Source: Acidimicrobiia bacterium UBA4744
GTDB lineage: Bacteria; Actinomycetota; Acidimicrobiia; Spongiisociales; UBA4744
Assembly: GCA_002403855.1 (NCBI GenBank)
Contig: DHIO01000031.1
Coordinates: 1-25,840, forward strand
DNA length: 25,840 nt
Direction: 5' to 3'
The position numbers and the translations under genes are program-made. This document shows positions 8,250 to 15,408 of the stretch, in pieces. The notes beneath the pieces are model-generated. The model saw only the letters and a program-made list of their open reading frames with translations. It did no database searches and was not told the DNA's origin. Position 1 is the first letter of the stretch; every line of letters begins with the position of its first letter.

Positions 8250-9671
8250 CTAGATGTCGTAGTACAGGTAGAACTCGTACGGGTGGGGCCGCAATCGCAT
8301 CTGATCGACTTCCGATCCACGCTTGTATTCGAGCCAGGCCTCGACGAGGTCCTCCGTGAACACGTCACCCTTCAGCAGGAAGGCGTGGTCGGCCTCGAGG
8401 GCCGCCAGGGCTTCGTCCAGGCTCCCCGGTACCGAAGGCAGGTTCTCGAGCTCTTCCGGCGGCAGGTCGTAGATGTCCTTGTCGACCGGCGGAGGCGGTT
8501 CGATCTGGTTTTCGATCCCGTCGAGTCCGGCCATCAGCATTGCTGAAAACGCCAGATACGCGTTGGCGGACGGATCCGGGCAACGGAACTCCAACCGCTT
8601 CAGAGCGGGCTTCTGGGAATACAGGGGGATCCGGACCGCCGCCGACCGGTTCCGCTGACTGAACACCAGGTTGACCGGAGCCTCGTAACCGGGCACCAGA
8701 CGTCGATACGAGTTGGTCGTAGGGGCGGCAAAGGCCAGAACGGCCGGGGCATGCTCGAGCAATCCCCCGATATACCAGCGCGCCATGTCGGACAAACCTG
8801 CGTAACCCGTCTCGTCGTAGAAGAGCGGCACCCCGTCTTTCCAAAGACTCTGGTGAGTGTGCATGCCGGAGCCGTTGTCCTCGAAGATCGGCTTCGGCAT
8901 GAAGGTGACCGTCTTGCCGTACTGCCACGCAACGTTCTTGACGATGTACTTGAACAGCGTCACGTTGTCCGCCTGGCGGAGCAAAGGCTCGTAGCGGATA
9001 TCGATCTCGGCCTGGCCGGCGGTCCCTACTTCGTGGTGATGGACCTCTACGTTGATCCCCGCTTCCTCCAGCACGGCGGTCATTTCCGAGCGAAGATCCT
9101 GGTAGTGGTCGGTGGGAGGAACCGGGAAGTACCCCTCCTTGTAACGGGGCTTGTAGGCGAGGTTCCGGCCGTCCTCCTGGGCTCCCGTGTTCCAGGCGCC
9201 CTCGATCGAATCGACCTCATAGAACGCCGAGAACTGGGTCTGATCGAAGCGAGCCGAATCGAAGATGTAGAACTCTGCTTCCGGACCCCAGTACGAGGTG
9301 TCGGCAAGCCCCGTCCCGATCAGGTATTGCTCTGCCTTCTTGGCAACATACCGAGGGTCCCGGTCGTACGGTTCGTGAGAGATCGGATCGTGCACGAAAC
9401 AGTACAGCAGCAACGTCTTGCGCTCCATGAATGGGTCGATCAGGGCGGTCTCGGGGTCGGGTTTGAGGATCATGTCCGATTCCTGGATCTCCTGGAATCC
9501 CCTGATCGATGATCCGTCGAACCCGTAACCTTCTTCAAAGGCATCGAGATCCAGTTCGCCGGCCGGGATCGTGAAGTGCTGCACCTGCCCGGGCAGGTCG
9601 CAGAACCTCAGGTCGACGAACTCGACGTCGTCGCCGAGCATCTCCATGACGTCTGCCGGGGTTTTCGGCAT
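8250..9671 (-). CDS. glnA: Glutamine synthetase type I (GSI-beta, adenylylation site present)
   Basis: 473 aa. It catalyses glutamate + NH3 + ATP to glutamine as a cytoplasmic dodecamer. Visible motifs: YGFDGSSIRGF near the N-terminus, EVHHHEVGTAGQAEID and NGSGMHTHQSLWKDG for ATP, metal and glutamate binding, and the Tyr-latch motif VDKDIYDLPPEE (Tyr about 401) adenylylated by GlnE in GSI-beta enzymes. An adenylyltransferase is therefore expected elsewhere in the genome. The start MPKTPADVMEML at 9671 is preceded by GAGAGGA; a longer in-frame reading would run into the divergent glnA2. The upstream region holds a GlnR-box-like array, so nitrogen-dependent transcription is likely. The tandem-GAF kinase follows on the same strand. 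Confidence 0.97.
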   Translation of the reverse strand: MPKTPADVMEMLGDDVEFVDLRFCDLPGQVQHFTIPAGELDLDAFEEGYGFDGSSIRGFQEIQESDMILKPDPETALIDPFMERKTLLLYCFVHDPISHEPYDRDPRYVAKKAEQYLIGTGLADTSYWGPEAEFYIFDSARFDQTQFSAFYEVDSIEGAWNTGAQEDGRNLAYKPRYKEGYFPVPPTDHYQDLRSEMTAVLEEAGINVEVHHHEVGTAGQAEIDIRYEPLLRQADNVTLFKYIVKNVAWQYGKTVTFMPKPIFEDNGSGMHTHQSLWKDGVPLFYDETGYAGLSDMARWYIGGLLEHAPAVLAFAAPTTNSYRRLVPGYEAPVNLVFSQRNRSAAVRIPLYSQKPALKRLEFRCPDPSANAYLAFSAMLMAGLDGIENQIEPPPPVDKDIYDLPPEELENLPSVPGSLDEALAALEADHAFLLKGDVFTEDLVEAWLEYKRGSEVDQMRLRPHPYEFYLYYDI

Positions 9672-9717
9672 GGGTAGTCCTCTCTCGCGATCTGATCCGG
9701 CTTTGTACCCGTTCCGA

Positions 9718-9755
9718 ATTACCGGACGGTTGCCGGAGTGTGAACGCTGTGTTTC
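9718..9755. promoter_or_regulatory. GlnR-box-like operator between glnA and glnA2
   Basis: Read on the minus strand, four pentamers occur with exactly 6-nt spacers: GAAAC, TTCAC, GCAAC, GTAAT. The actinobacterial GlnR box alternates gTnAC and GaAAC half-sites every 11 bp, and these four fit that alternation with one mismatch in three of them. Positions on + are 9718-9722, 9729-9733, 9740-9744 and 9751-9755. The array sits in the 157-bp divergent region between two glutamine synthetase genes, and a glnR-like gene follows glnA2. Direct binding by that regulator is inference. Confidence 0.55.
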
Positions 9756-9828
9756 GGATGCCATCTCCGTTTCGTCGGCATGCCCGCCTCGGCTACCTTT
9801 CCGGTGAGCACCGCAAGGAGTTGTCGGG

Positions 9829-11154
9829 ATGGACAAGCAGGCCGAATACGTGCTTCGCACGGTGGAGGAACGCGGAATCCGGTTCATGAGGCTGTGGTTC
9901 ACGGACGTGCAGGGGTTTCTCAAGTCGGTTTCGATCAGCCCTGCGGAGCTGGAGGTCGCCTTCGAGGAGGGCATGACGTTCGACGGATCGGCTATCGACG
10001 GATATGCCCGCATCCAGGAAGCCGACATGATAGCCCGGCCCGACCCATCTACCTTCCAGATCCTCCCATGGCGGCCCGCAACGCAGGTAGCGAGCATGTT
10101 CTGCGACATCCTCACCACCGACGGACAACCCTTCGAGGGAGACCCCCGCTGGGTTCTCAAGCGGAACCTCCGCAAGGCGGCGGATCTCGGATACGGGTTC
10201 TACGTCGGGCCGGAACTCGAGTACTTCTATTTCAAGGACACGTCGCCAGAACCTCAGGTGCTCGACCGGGGCGGCTACTTCGACCTGACCCCTCTGGATG
10301 TTGCCCAGGAGTATCGACGCGCCACGATCACTGCGCTGGAGCAACTGGGTATCCCGGTGGAGTACTCGCACCATGAGGTATCCCCGAGCCAGCATGAGAT
10401 CGACCTTCGCTACACCGATGCCCTGACCATGGCCGACAACGTGATGACCTTCCGCCTGACGGTGAAGGAAATCGCTCTCGAACATGGGATCTACGCCACG
10501 TTCATGCCCAAGCCGCTGGAACAACACGACGGGAGCGGGTTCCACATGCACCTGTCTCTGTTCGAGGGCGATGAGAACGCCTTCTACGAGGCGGGCAGCG
10601 AAAACCGTCTATCGAAGGTTGCCCAGAAGTTCATCGCCGGTCTGGTGACCCACGCCCAGGAGGTCACCGCGGTCACCAACCAATGGGTCAATTCCTACAA
10701 GCGGCTCGTGCCGGGATTCGAAGCACCGGTGTACGTGTTCTGGGCGCGCAACAATCAGTCGGCCCTGGTACGGGTCCCCACCGTCAAAGCAGGCAAGCCT
10801 TCCAGCACCCGGGTCGAGTACCGCTCGCCCGACTCGGCCTGCAACCCGTACCTGGCCTTTTCGGTGTTGCTGGCCGCCGGCCTAGCCGGGGTCGAGGGCA
10901 ACTACGAGTTGCCTGCTGAGATGATGGGCAACGTGTTCAACCTCACGTCGAGCGAGCGCTCCGCCGAAGGAATCAAGCGGCTTCCCGAGACGCTGTCCCA
11001 GGCCCTCGACGTCATGGAGAACTCGGAATTGATCGCCGAGGCCCTCGGCGAGCACGTGTTCGATTGGTTCCTGCGCAACAAGCGCAAGGAGTGGGACCGG
11101 TATCAGCACCATGTCTCGAGGTTCGAACTCGAGGAATACCTCCCCATCCTGTGA
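9829..11154 (+). CDS. glnA2: Glutamine synthetase family protein, GlnA2-like (GSI-alpha type)
   Basis: 441 aa. The N-terminus follows M. tuberculosis GlnA2 closely (MDKQAEYVLRTVEERGIRF). Motifs: MTFDGSAIDGYARIQEADM, whose Arg matches the feedback-inhibition arginine of GSI-alpha enzymes, EYSHHEVSPSQHEIDLRY, DGSGFHMHLSLFEGD, and TNQWVNSYKRLVPGFEAPV. The 25-residue insertion and adenylylation Tyr of GSI-beta are absent. The reaction may be glutamine synthesis or, as for some actinobacterial paralogues, gamma-glutamylation of another amine; sequence alone does not decide. AAGGAG (9815-9820) lies 8 nt before the ATG. The stop overlaps the glnR-like start (TGATG), which indicates an operon. Divergent from glnA across the GlnR-box-like array. 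Confidence 0.92.
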   Translation: MDKQAEYVLRTVEERGIRFMRLWFTDVQGFLKSVSISPAELEVAFEEGMTFDGSAIDGYARIQEADMIARPDPSTFQILPWRPATQVASMFCDILTTDGQPFEGDPRWVLKRNLRKAADLGYGFYVGPELEYFYFKDTSPEPQVLDRGGYFDLTPLDVAQEYRRATITALEQLGIPVEYSHHEVSPSQHEIDLRYTDALTMADNVMTFRLTVKEIALEHGIYATFMPKPLEQHDGSGFHMHLSLFEGDENAFYEAGSENRLSKVAQKFIAGLVTHAQEVTAVTNQWVNSYKRLVPGFEAPVYVFWARNNQSALVRVPTVKAGKPSSTRVEYRSPDSACNPYLAFSVLLAAGLAGVEGNYELPAEMMGNVFNLTSSERSAEGIKRLPETLSQALDVMENSELIAEALGEHVFDWFLRNKRKEWDRYQHHVSRFELEEYLPIL

Positions 11155-11777
11155 TGCTGGTCGCGGTCTATCCCTCCGTGCCCTCGAGCGCGCTGAGCGA
11201 GGCCTTGCTTCTGGCCGGAGTGGATACCGTCCCGGTGCCGGAACAGCCCGAGCCGGCAGAATGGACGGTTGCCGTCGTCGAACTCTCCGACGAGCCGGCA
11301 GCCTCCCTGCGCAGGGCACGCGGGCTGAGCGACGACCTCGGCGTCGACGTGCTATTGGTGGTCCATCGCGATCAAGCAGGTCTGCTGAGCGACACCGGGT
11401 TCGTATCCGATTTCGTGATCGCCCCACCGGATCCCGTCGAACTGAAACTGCGATTGGCTCGCCTCAATCCGGAGGAGCCCTCTTCCGAAGTTGTGCGCTT
11501 CAAGGACCTCGAGCTGAACACCGCCACCTACCAGGCCCTGGTGACCGGCAAGCCGGTCGATCTCACCTACATGGAGTACGAGTTGCTCCGGTTCTTCGTC
11601 GAGAACCGGGGACGGGTCTGGAGTCGCGAACAACTGCTGTCCAGGGTGTGGGGCTACGACTACTACGGCGGGGCGCGCACCGTCGACGTGCACGTCCGGC
11701 GTCTGCGGTCGAAGCTGGGAGAGGAACGGGCCAGCTGGATCACCACGGTTCGCTCGGTGGGCTACCGGTTCGGATGA
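11154..11777 (+). CDS. glnR: GlnR-like atypical OmpR-family regulator
   Basis: 207 aa from the ATG overlapping the glnA2 stop. The C-terminal winged helix (about 112-206) is strongly GlnR-like: LTYMEYELL, SREQLLSRVWGYDYYGGARTVDVHVRRLRSKLG (split here: SREQLLSRVWGYDY, then YGGARTVDVHVRRL), and VRSVGYRF. The N-terminal receiver is degenerate. There is no acidic pair near the N-terminus (LVAVYPS), Glu43 sits where the phospho-Asp would be (AVVELSD), and Ala90 replaces the conserved Lys before PPDP. GlnR of Streptomyces and Amycolatopsis is likewise a non-canonical receiver that acts as a dimer. Linkage to two GS genes supports control of nitrogen assimilation. An 18-bp inverted repeat follows the gene. 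Confidence 0.85.
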   Translation: MLVAVYPSVPSSALSEALLLAGVDTVPVPEQPEPAEWTVAVVELSDEPAASLRRARGLSDDLGVDVLLVVHRDQAGLLSDTGFVSDFVIAPPDPVELKLRLARLNPEEPSSEVVRFKDLELNTATYQALVTGKPVDLTYMEYELLRFFVENRGRVWSREQLLSRVWGYDYYGGARTVDVHVRRLRSKLGEERASWITTVRSVGYRFG

Positions 11778-11797
11778 TCGTCGCGCCGCCCCTCAAG

Positions 11798-11848
11798 GGT
11801 TTTGGCGTCCTGAAGGGGCACATATGACGTCTTCAGGACGCCAAAACC
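11798..11848. repeat. 18-bp perfect inverted repeat, likely bidirectional terminator or palindromic element
   Basis: GGTTTTGGCGTCCTGAAG (11798-11815) and its exact reverse complement (11831-11848) flank a 15-nt spacer. It lies between the convergent glnR-like and DUF1028 genes. Both strands would form the same hairpin. No T-run follows on either side, so a classical intrinsic terminator is not certain. A dispersed palindromic repeat unit is the alternative. Confidence 0.7.
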
Positions 11849-11924
11849 TCGTGGTTGTGGTCGCACCCCCGGTGGAGAGCAGCCTACGCGGTGCCGGCCT
11901 TCTGGGCCGGGATAGCCGGGACGG

Positions 11925-12776
11925 TTATTCCTCTCCCAGGAGCATGTCCAGAACGGTCTGATCGATCCGCGCCTCGTCCGACCATCGCTCCTCCAGGTTC
12001 TCCATTGCCACCCATGAGTACAGCGCCCTGCGCAAATCGTCGCTGTACCCCTTACCGGCGCCGGTCTTGATGCCCCGGGCGGTGAGTGCCCGGCGGATTC
12101 TGGCAGGCAACTGACCTTCCACCTCGACCCACTCGAGCGAGTCGGGGTTTGGAAACAGCAGTTCGTGTACCCCCAGAAGTCGGTCCAGTTCGGCGATCGG
12201 GGTGGGATGGTCATCGACCCTTAGGTCGACGGCGACGTCTGACCCGCCTTCATAGCCGCCACCCGTCCGAACGACCAGGACCGCCGCCGATTGTCGGCCT
12301 CGGCGGTCGCCACCCGCCCCGTCGCCGGCCGCCAGCGCCTCAAAGAGCCTCCGGGCCAGGGTTCCCTCGCTCGATTCGAATGAGCTGGACATGGCATCGA
12401 TCACTTCGGGGCCGGTGAGAATGTTCCCCTGACAGGCGTAGCCCAAACCGGTCTTCCCGCCGGCCCAATCGAAACAGTCCTCGCCCGTGTAGGTGGCCGT
12501 GCCGCCGCCCGCATCGACGATGCCAAGCTGGCGTTGGGACGGACGCTCATCCTCCTCGATCAATACTCCAACGGTGGAGGTGGCGTCCAGAGTGGTCGCC
12601 AGGTGGGCGAGCCCATCCGGACCGAAGGCGACGTTGGCGAGCGCCTGGGTCGCCACCGCTCCCGCTCCCGCCCGTGCCCAAGGCACGATGGCTCCGACCG
12701 ACAGGAATTTGGAGGCTACCGCCACCCCCCATTCCGGTCCGGCGAAGGGATCCCAGGCAACAATGGAGAAAGTCAT
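11925..12776 (-). CDS. DUF1028 family protein (Ntn-hydrolase-like) with C-terminal PG-binding-like domain
   Basis: 283 aa. The N-terminus MTFSIVAWDPFAGPEWGVAVASKFLSVG and the stretch VPWARAGAGAVATQALAN are typical of DUF1028, a family with an Ntn-hydrolase fold and unproven activity. The DUF1028 part covers about 1-205. The tail (about 215-283, EWVEVEGQLPARIRRAL then DLRRALYSWVAMENLEERW) matches the small domain named as putative peptidoglycan-binding in longer DUF1028 proteins. No signal peptide is visible, so that name may mislead. The ATG at 12776 begins exactly where family members do; no SD is seen. It is convergent with glnR and separated by 120 bp from ALDH, so it is probably transcribed alone. 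Substrate unknown. Confidence 0.88.
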   Translation of the reverse strand: MTFSIVAWDPFAGPEWGVAVASKFLSVGAIVPWARAGAGAVATQALANVAFGPDGLAHLATTLDATSTVGVLIEEDERPSQRQLGIVDAGGGTATYTGEDCFDWAGGKTGLGYACQGNILTGPEVIDAMSSSFESSEGTLARRLFEALAAGDGAGGDRRGRQSAAVLVVRTGGGYEGGSDVAVDLRVDDHPTPIAELDRLLGVHELLFPNPDSLEWVEVEGQLPARIRRALTARGIKTGAGKGYSDDLRRALYSWVAMENLEERWSDEARIDQTVLDMLLGEE

Positions 12777-12896
12777 GTAGGAGTCATTCGGTCGTCAGTC
12801 GTAGCTTTAGTCTGTCACTTTGGCTCGACGCGTGGCTACTCCCAATACCCAATCCACCCGGACCGGTGGAAACCGGATGCGGCCGCGAGTGACTTC

Positions 12897-14414
12897 TCAC
12901 CCGAACTCGATGCCCTGGGCCAGCGGCAGATCGTCGCCCCAGTTGATCGTGGTCGTTTGCCTACGCATGTAGGCCTTCCAGGCATCCGAGCCTGCTTCGC
13001 GGCCTCCACCGGTCTCCTTCTCGCCACCAAATGCACCGCCGATCTCGGCACCCGAAGTGCCGATGTTCACATTCGCAATGCCACAGTCCGAACCCAGGTG
13101 CGACAGGAAGGTCTCGGCGCTCTTCAACGAATCGGTGAAGATGGCCGAAGACAAACCCTGGCGGACGCCGTTCTGTACTCCGATGGCTTCTTCCAGGTCG
13201 TCCACCGGGATGATGTAGAGCACCGGGGCAAAGGTCTCCTCTTGCAAGATCGGTGCATCCTTGTCCATCATCACGATGGTCGGTTCGGCAAACGCCGGAC
13301 CGAGTTCGGGCAACCGGTTGCCCCCGTGCAGCACCTTGCCACCCTGCTCCCCGGCGATCGCCAGGGCGGTCATCATGTTCTCGACGGCACTCGGATCGAC
13401 CAGGGGTCCCATCAAGGTCGCCGGATCGAGGGGGTCACCGATTCTGACCTGGTGGTAGGCGGCAATCAGGCGCTGGGCTACTTCATCGGCTACACCCCGC
13501 TGCACGATCAAACGCCGCAGGGTCGTACAGCGCTGCCCGGCAGTGCCGACCGCGGCGAAGAGGGCACCTCGCACGGCAAGTTCTACATCGGCGTCGTCCA
13601 TCACGATGATGGCGTTGTTGCCGCCCAGCTCGAGGATCGAACGGCCCAGGCGTTTGGCAACGCCGGCACTCACCTTGTATCCCATGTCGCACGACCCGGT
13701 GGCCGAGACGAGTGGAATCCGGTGGTCGTTGACAATGGCCTCGCCAATATCCGCACCGCCTCCGACAACAAGACTGAACGCGGCCTCGAAGCCGGATCCC
13801 TCCATGACTTCGTTGACGACGTTGGTAACGGCGATTGCGGTGAGAGGGGTCATACTCGAAGGTTTCCATACGTTGGTATCGCCGCACACCGCAGCGATGG
13901 CCGAGTTCCAGGCCCACACCGCCACCGGGAAGTTGAAAGACGTTATCGACGCAACCGGCCCGAGCGGATGCCACTGCTCGTACATCCGGTGCCGGGGCCG
14001 CTCCGACATCATCGTCAGACCGTACAGCTGGCGAGAGAGTCCGACCGCGAAGTCGGTGATATCGATCATCTCCTGAACTTCGCCTTCACCCTCGGCGATG
14101 ATCTTGCCCATCTCCAGCGTGACGAGCGCTCCCAGGGCCCTCTTGTTGTCGCGCAGGGCGTTGCCGATTTGCCGCACGTACTCACCTCGGCGGGGAGCCG
14201 GGAGCATGCGCCACTCTCGGAAAACATCCAACGACGTCCGTACGACCTGCTCGTACTCCTCGGCTGAGGCGCGCCGCACGCGGGCCAGCACCTCGCCGGT
14301 GGTGGGGTTGATGCTTCCGATCTCCCGGCCGGCTCCGGGTAACCATCCGCCGGCGTACACGCCCGAGTTCGATTCACTCAATCCGAGCCGGGCAAACACC
14401 TCAGCCTTGTCCAT
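12897..14414 (-). CDS. ALDH7-type aldehyde dehydrogenase (probable piperideine-6-carboxylate / aminoadipate semialdehyde dehydrogenase)
   Basis: 505 aa. It is an NAD-dependent aldehyde dehydrogenase with catalytic Cys296 (GTAGQRCTTLRR), general base Glu262 (ELGGNN), Asn161 (SFNFPV) and Lys184 (WKPS). The C-terminal signature NIGTSGAEIGGAFGGEKETG and the GREAGSDAWKAYMRRQT stretch are characteristic of ALDH7 (antiquitin, AmaB/PcD), which oxidises alpha-aminoadipate semialdehyde, in equilibrium with the cyclic imine piperideine-6-carboxylate, in lysine catabolism. Start MDKAEVFARLGL at 14414 has GGAGGG upstream. The preceding ridA, 26 bp away, suggests an operon and a link to imine chemistry. 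No lysine aminotransferase is in the window, so the pathway assignment is by family only. Confidence 0.9.
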   Translation of the reverse strand: MDKAEVFARLGLSESNSGVYAGGWLPGAGREIGSINPTTGEVLARVRRASAEEYEQVVRTSLDVFREWRMLPAPRRGEYVRQIGNALRDNKRALGALVTLEMGKIIAEGEGEVQEMIDITDFAVGLSRQLYGLTMMSERPRHRMYEQWHPLGPVASITSFNFPVAVWAWNSAIAAVCGDTNVWKPSSMTPLTAIAVTNVVNEVMEGSGFEAAFSLVVGGGADIGEAIVNDHRIPLVSATGSCDMGYKVSAGVAKRLGRSILELGGNNAIIVMDDADVELAVRGALFAAVGTAGQRCTTLRRLIVQRGVADEVAQRLIAAYHQVRIGDPLDPATLMGPLVDPSAVENMMTALAIAGEQGGKVLHGGNRLPELGPAFAEPTIVMMDKDAPILQEETFAPVLYIIPVDDLEEAIGVQNGVRQGLSSAIFTDSLKSAETFLSHLGSDCGIANVNIGTSGAEIGGAFGGEKETGGGREAGSDAWKAYMRRQTTTINWGDDLPLAQGIEFG

Positions 14415-14440
14415 CGCATCCCTCCTGGTGTCCTGTCTCG

Positions 14441-14827
14441 CTAGTACCGACGCGCCGCCACCACCTCGATCTCGACGAGGAACCCTCCCGGCAGGGCGCC
14501 CACCTGTACCGTCGAACGGGCAGGAGGTTCATCCTCGAAATAGCCTCCGTAGATGTCATTGACGGTTGGAAAATCATTGATGTCGGCCAGGAAGATCGTC
14601 GTCTTGGCCACATCCGAGAGGGTGAGCCCGACATCTTCAAGGATGGCCCGAAGGTTCTCCATGATCTGCTTGGTCTGGGCGGCAACATTGTCGGGAGCTT
14701 GCTCGCCGGTCACCGGATCGATCGCAACCTGTCCCGACACAAACACGAAATCGCCGGCTTGCACGGCGACCGAATAGGGACCGAGCGCATCGGGGGCATC
14801 GGGGGTATCCAGCACTCGCTTGGGCAT
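14441..14827 (-). CDS. ridA: RidA/YjgF/YER057c/UK114 family enamine-imine deaminase
   Basis: 128 aa, standard length for the family. Family marks: LGPYSVAVQAGDFVFVSGQ, YGGYFEDEPPARSTVQVGAL with the conserved Arg104 that holds the substrate carboxylate, and a C-terminal VEIEVVAARR. RidA proteins hydrolyse reactive enamine/imine intermediates and so protect PLP enzymes. Start at 14827 (MPKRVLDTPD) has AAGGAGA about 6 nt upstream, which is better than the in-frame Met at 14857. It is upstream of and probably co-transcribed with the ALDH7 gene. Confidence 0.92.
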   Translation of the reverse strand: MPKRVLDTPDAPDALGPYSVAVQAGDFVFVSGQVAIDPVTGEQAPDNVAAQTKQIMENLRAILEDVGLTLSDVAKTTIFLADINDFPTVNDIYGGYFEDEPPARSTVQVGALPGGFLVEIEVVAARRY

Positions 14828-14897
14828 GACGTCTCCTTCGCGGTTTGGAACAAGCACCAGGCTACCGGCCGGTGGCCGGGCCGGCAGCGCCCAATGA

Positions 14898-14922
14898 AGA
14901 AAGGGCCCCGGAGGGCCCCTTC
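14898..14922 (-). terminator. Intrinsic terminator after the A-type Fe-S carrier gene
   Basis: On the minus strand a GC-only stem (arms built from GGGGCCC and GGGCCC around a short TCCG loop, A-residues before, T-residues after) is followed by TTTCTT. It starts 18 bp after the hesB/erpA stop and separates that gene from ridA downstream on the same strand. Confidence 0.75.
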
Positions 14923-14939
14923 GAGAACTCGAATCCGTC

Positions 14940-15305
14940 TCAGCTGAAGCTGTTACCGCAACCGCAGGAACGGCTGACGTTGGGATTGTTGATGGCGAAT
15001 CCGGCGCCCATCAGGCCTTCTTGGTAGTCGAGCGTAGATCCGCGCAGCATCTCCACCGATTGGTTGTCGACCACCACCCGCACATCTCCGTACTCCTCGA
15101 CGATGTCGACCTGCTCATCGAATTCGGAATCAAAGTACATCTCGTAGGAGAAGCCGCTGCAGCCGCCGGGACGGACTCCCATCCGCAGGAACAGGGATGG
15201 ATCGCCCTCCGATTTGACCAGGTCCTTGATCTTGGTCGCGGCGCTTTCGGTGACGATGACCGCACGCGGCGGAACCGAAGACTTGATCGATACCAGCTGC
15301 TCCAT
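14940..15305 (-). CDS. A-type iron-sulfur carrier (HesB/IscA/SufA/ErpA family)
   Basis: 121 aa. It has the three conserved cysteines of A-type carriers: Cys49 in RPGGCSGFSYEMYF, and Cys114 and Cys116 in SRSCGCGNSFS. The fold core AATKIKDLVKSEG to AGFAINNPN is complete. These proteins receive Fe-S clusters and pass them to apo-proteins in the cytoplasm. The start MEQLVSIKSS at 15305 has GGAGGAG upstream; the longer in-frame reading would cover the mrp gene and is rejected. A TATACT -10 lies upstream and an intrinsic terminator follows. It is divergent from mrp, another Fe-S assembly gene. Which subfamily name applies cannot be decided by eye. Confidence 0.93.
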   Translation of the reverse strand: MEQLVSIKSSVPPRAVIVTESAATKIKDLVKSEGDPSLFLRMGVRPGGCSGFSYEMYFDSEFDEQVDIVEEYGDVRVVVDNQSVEMLRGSTLDYQEGLMGAGFAINNPNVSRSCGCGNSFS

Positions 15306-15338
15306 GGACGACTCCTCCGTCTCCCGAACTGGGTCGGC

Positions 15339-15344
15339 AGTATA
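15339..15344 (-). promoter_or_regulatory. Probable -10 element for the A-type carrier gene
   Basis: TATACT on the minus strand, 33 bp upstream of the ATG at 15305. No convincing -35 is present at 16-18 bp. A tandem direct repeat begins 24 bp further upstream, where an activator could bind. Confidence 0.5.
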
Positions 15345-15368
15345 GGTCCCACCGGGCCCTACATTCAC

Positions 15369-15397
15369 AATATCTTCGTAGTGCAAATACCTTCGTA
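15369..15397. repeat. Tandem 12-bp direct repeat in the hesB/mrp divergent promoter (candidate operator)
   Basis: Minus-strand units TACGAAGGTATT (15397-15386) and TACGAAGATATT (15380-15369) match at 11 of 12 positions and are spaced by 5 nt, giving a 17-bp period. They overlap the mrp -10 hexamer and lie about 37-65 bp upstream of the inferred hesB transcription start. Direct-repeat operators of this size are typical of DNA-binding regulators; which one is unknown. Confidence 0.5.
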
Positions 15398-15401
15398 CTA
15401 T
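15396..15401 (+). promoter_or_regulatory. -10 hexamer for leaderless mrp transcript
   Basis: TACTAT ends 7 nt before the ATG at 15409, the distance expected if transcription starts on the start codon. No SD precedes either candidate ATG. The hexamer overlaps the ATG at 15400, which is why 15409 is preferred. Confidence 0.45.
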
Positions 15402-15408
15402 GGCCCGC

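Noticed and set aside
8250..10175. 641-codon reading of glnA starting at 10175
   Set aside because: It would run through glnA2 on the other strand. The GSI family start is at 9671, with an SD.
12777..12896. Small CCGGT/ACCGG hairpin after the ALDH gene as terminator
   Set aside because: Only 5 bp with no T-run. Not enough to call.
12534..14267. 577-codon open frame on the + strand opposite the ALDH gene
   Set aside because: No recognisable domain, composition typical of an antisense shadow in GC-rich DNA, while the minus strand encodes an intact aldehyde dehydrogenase.
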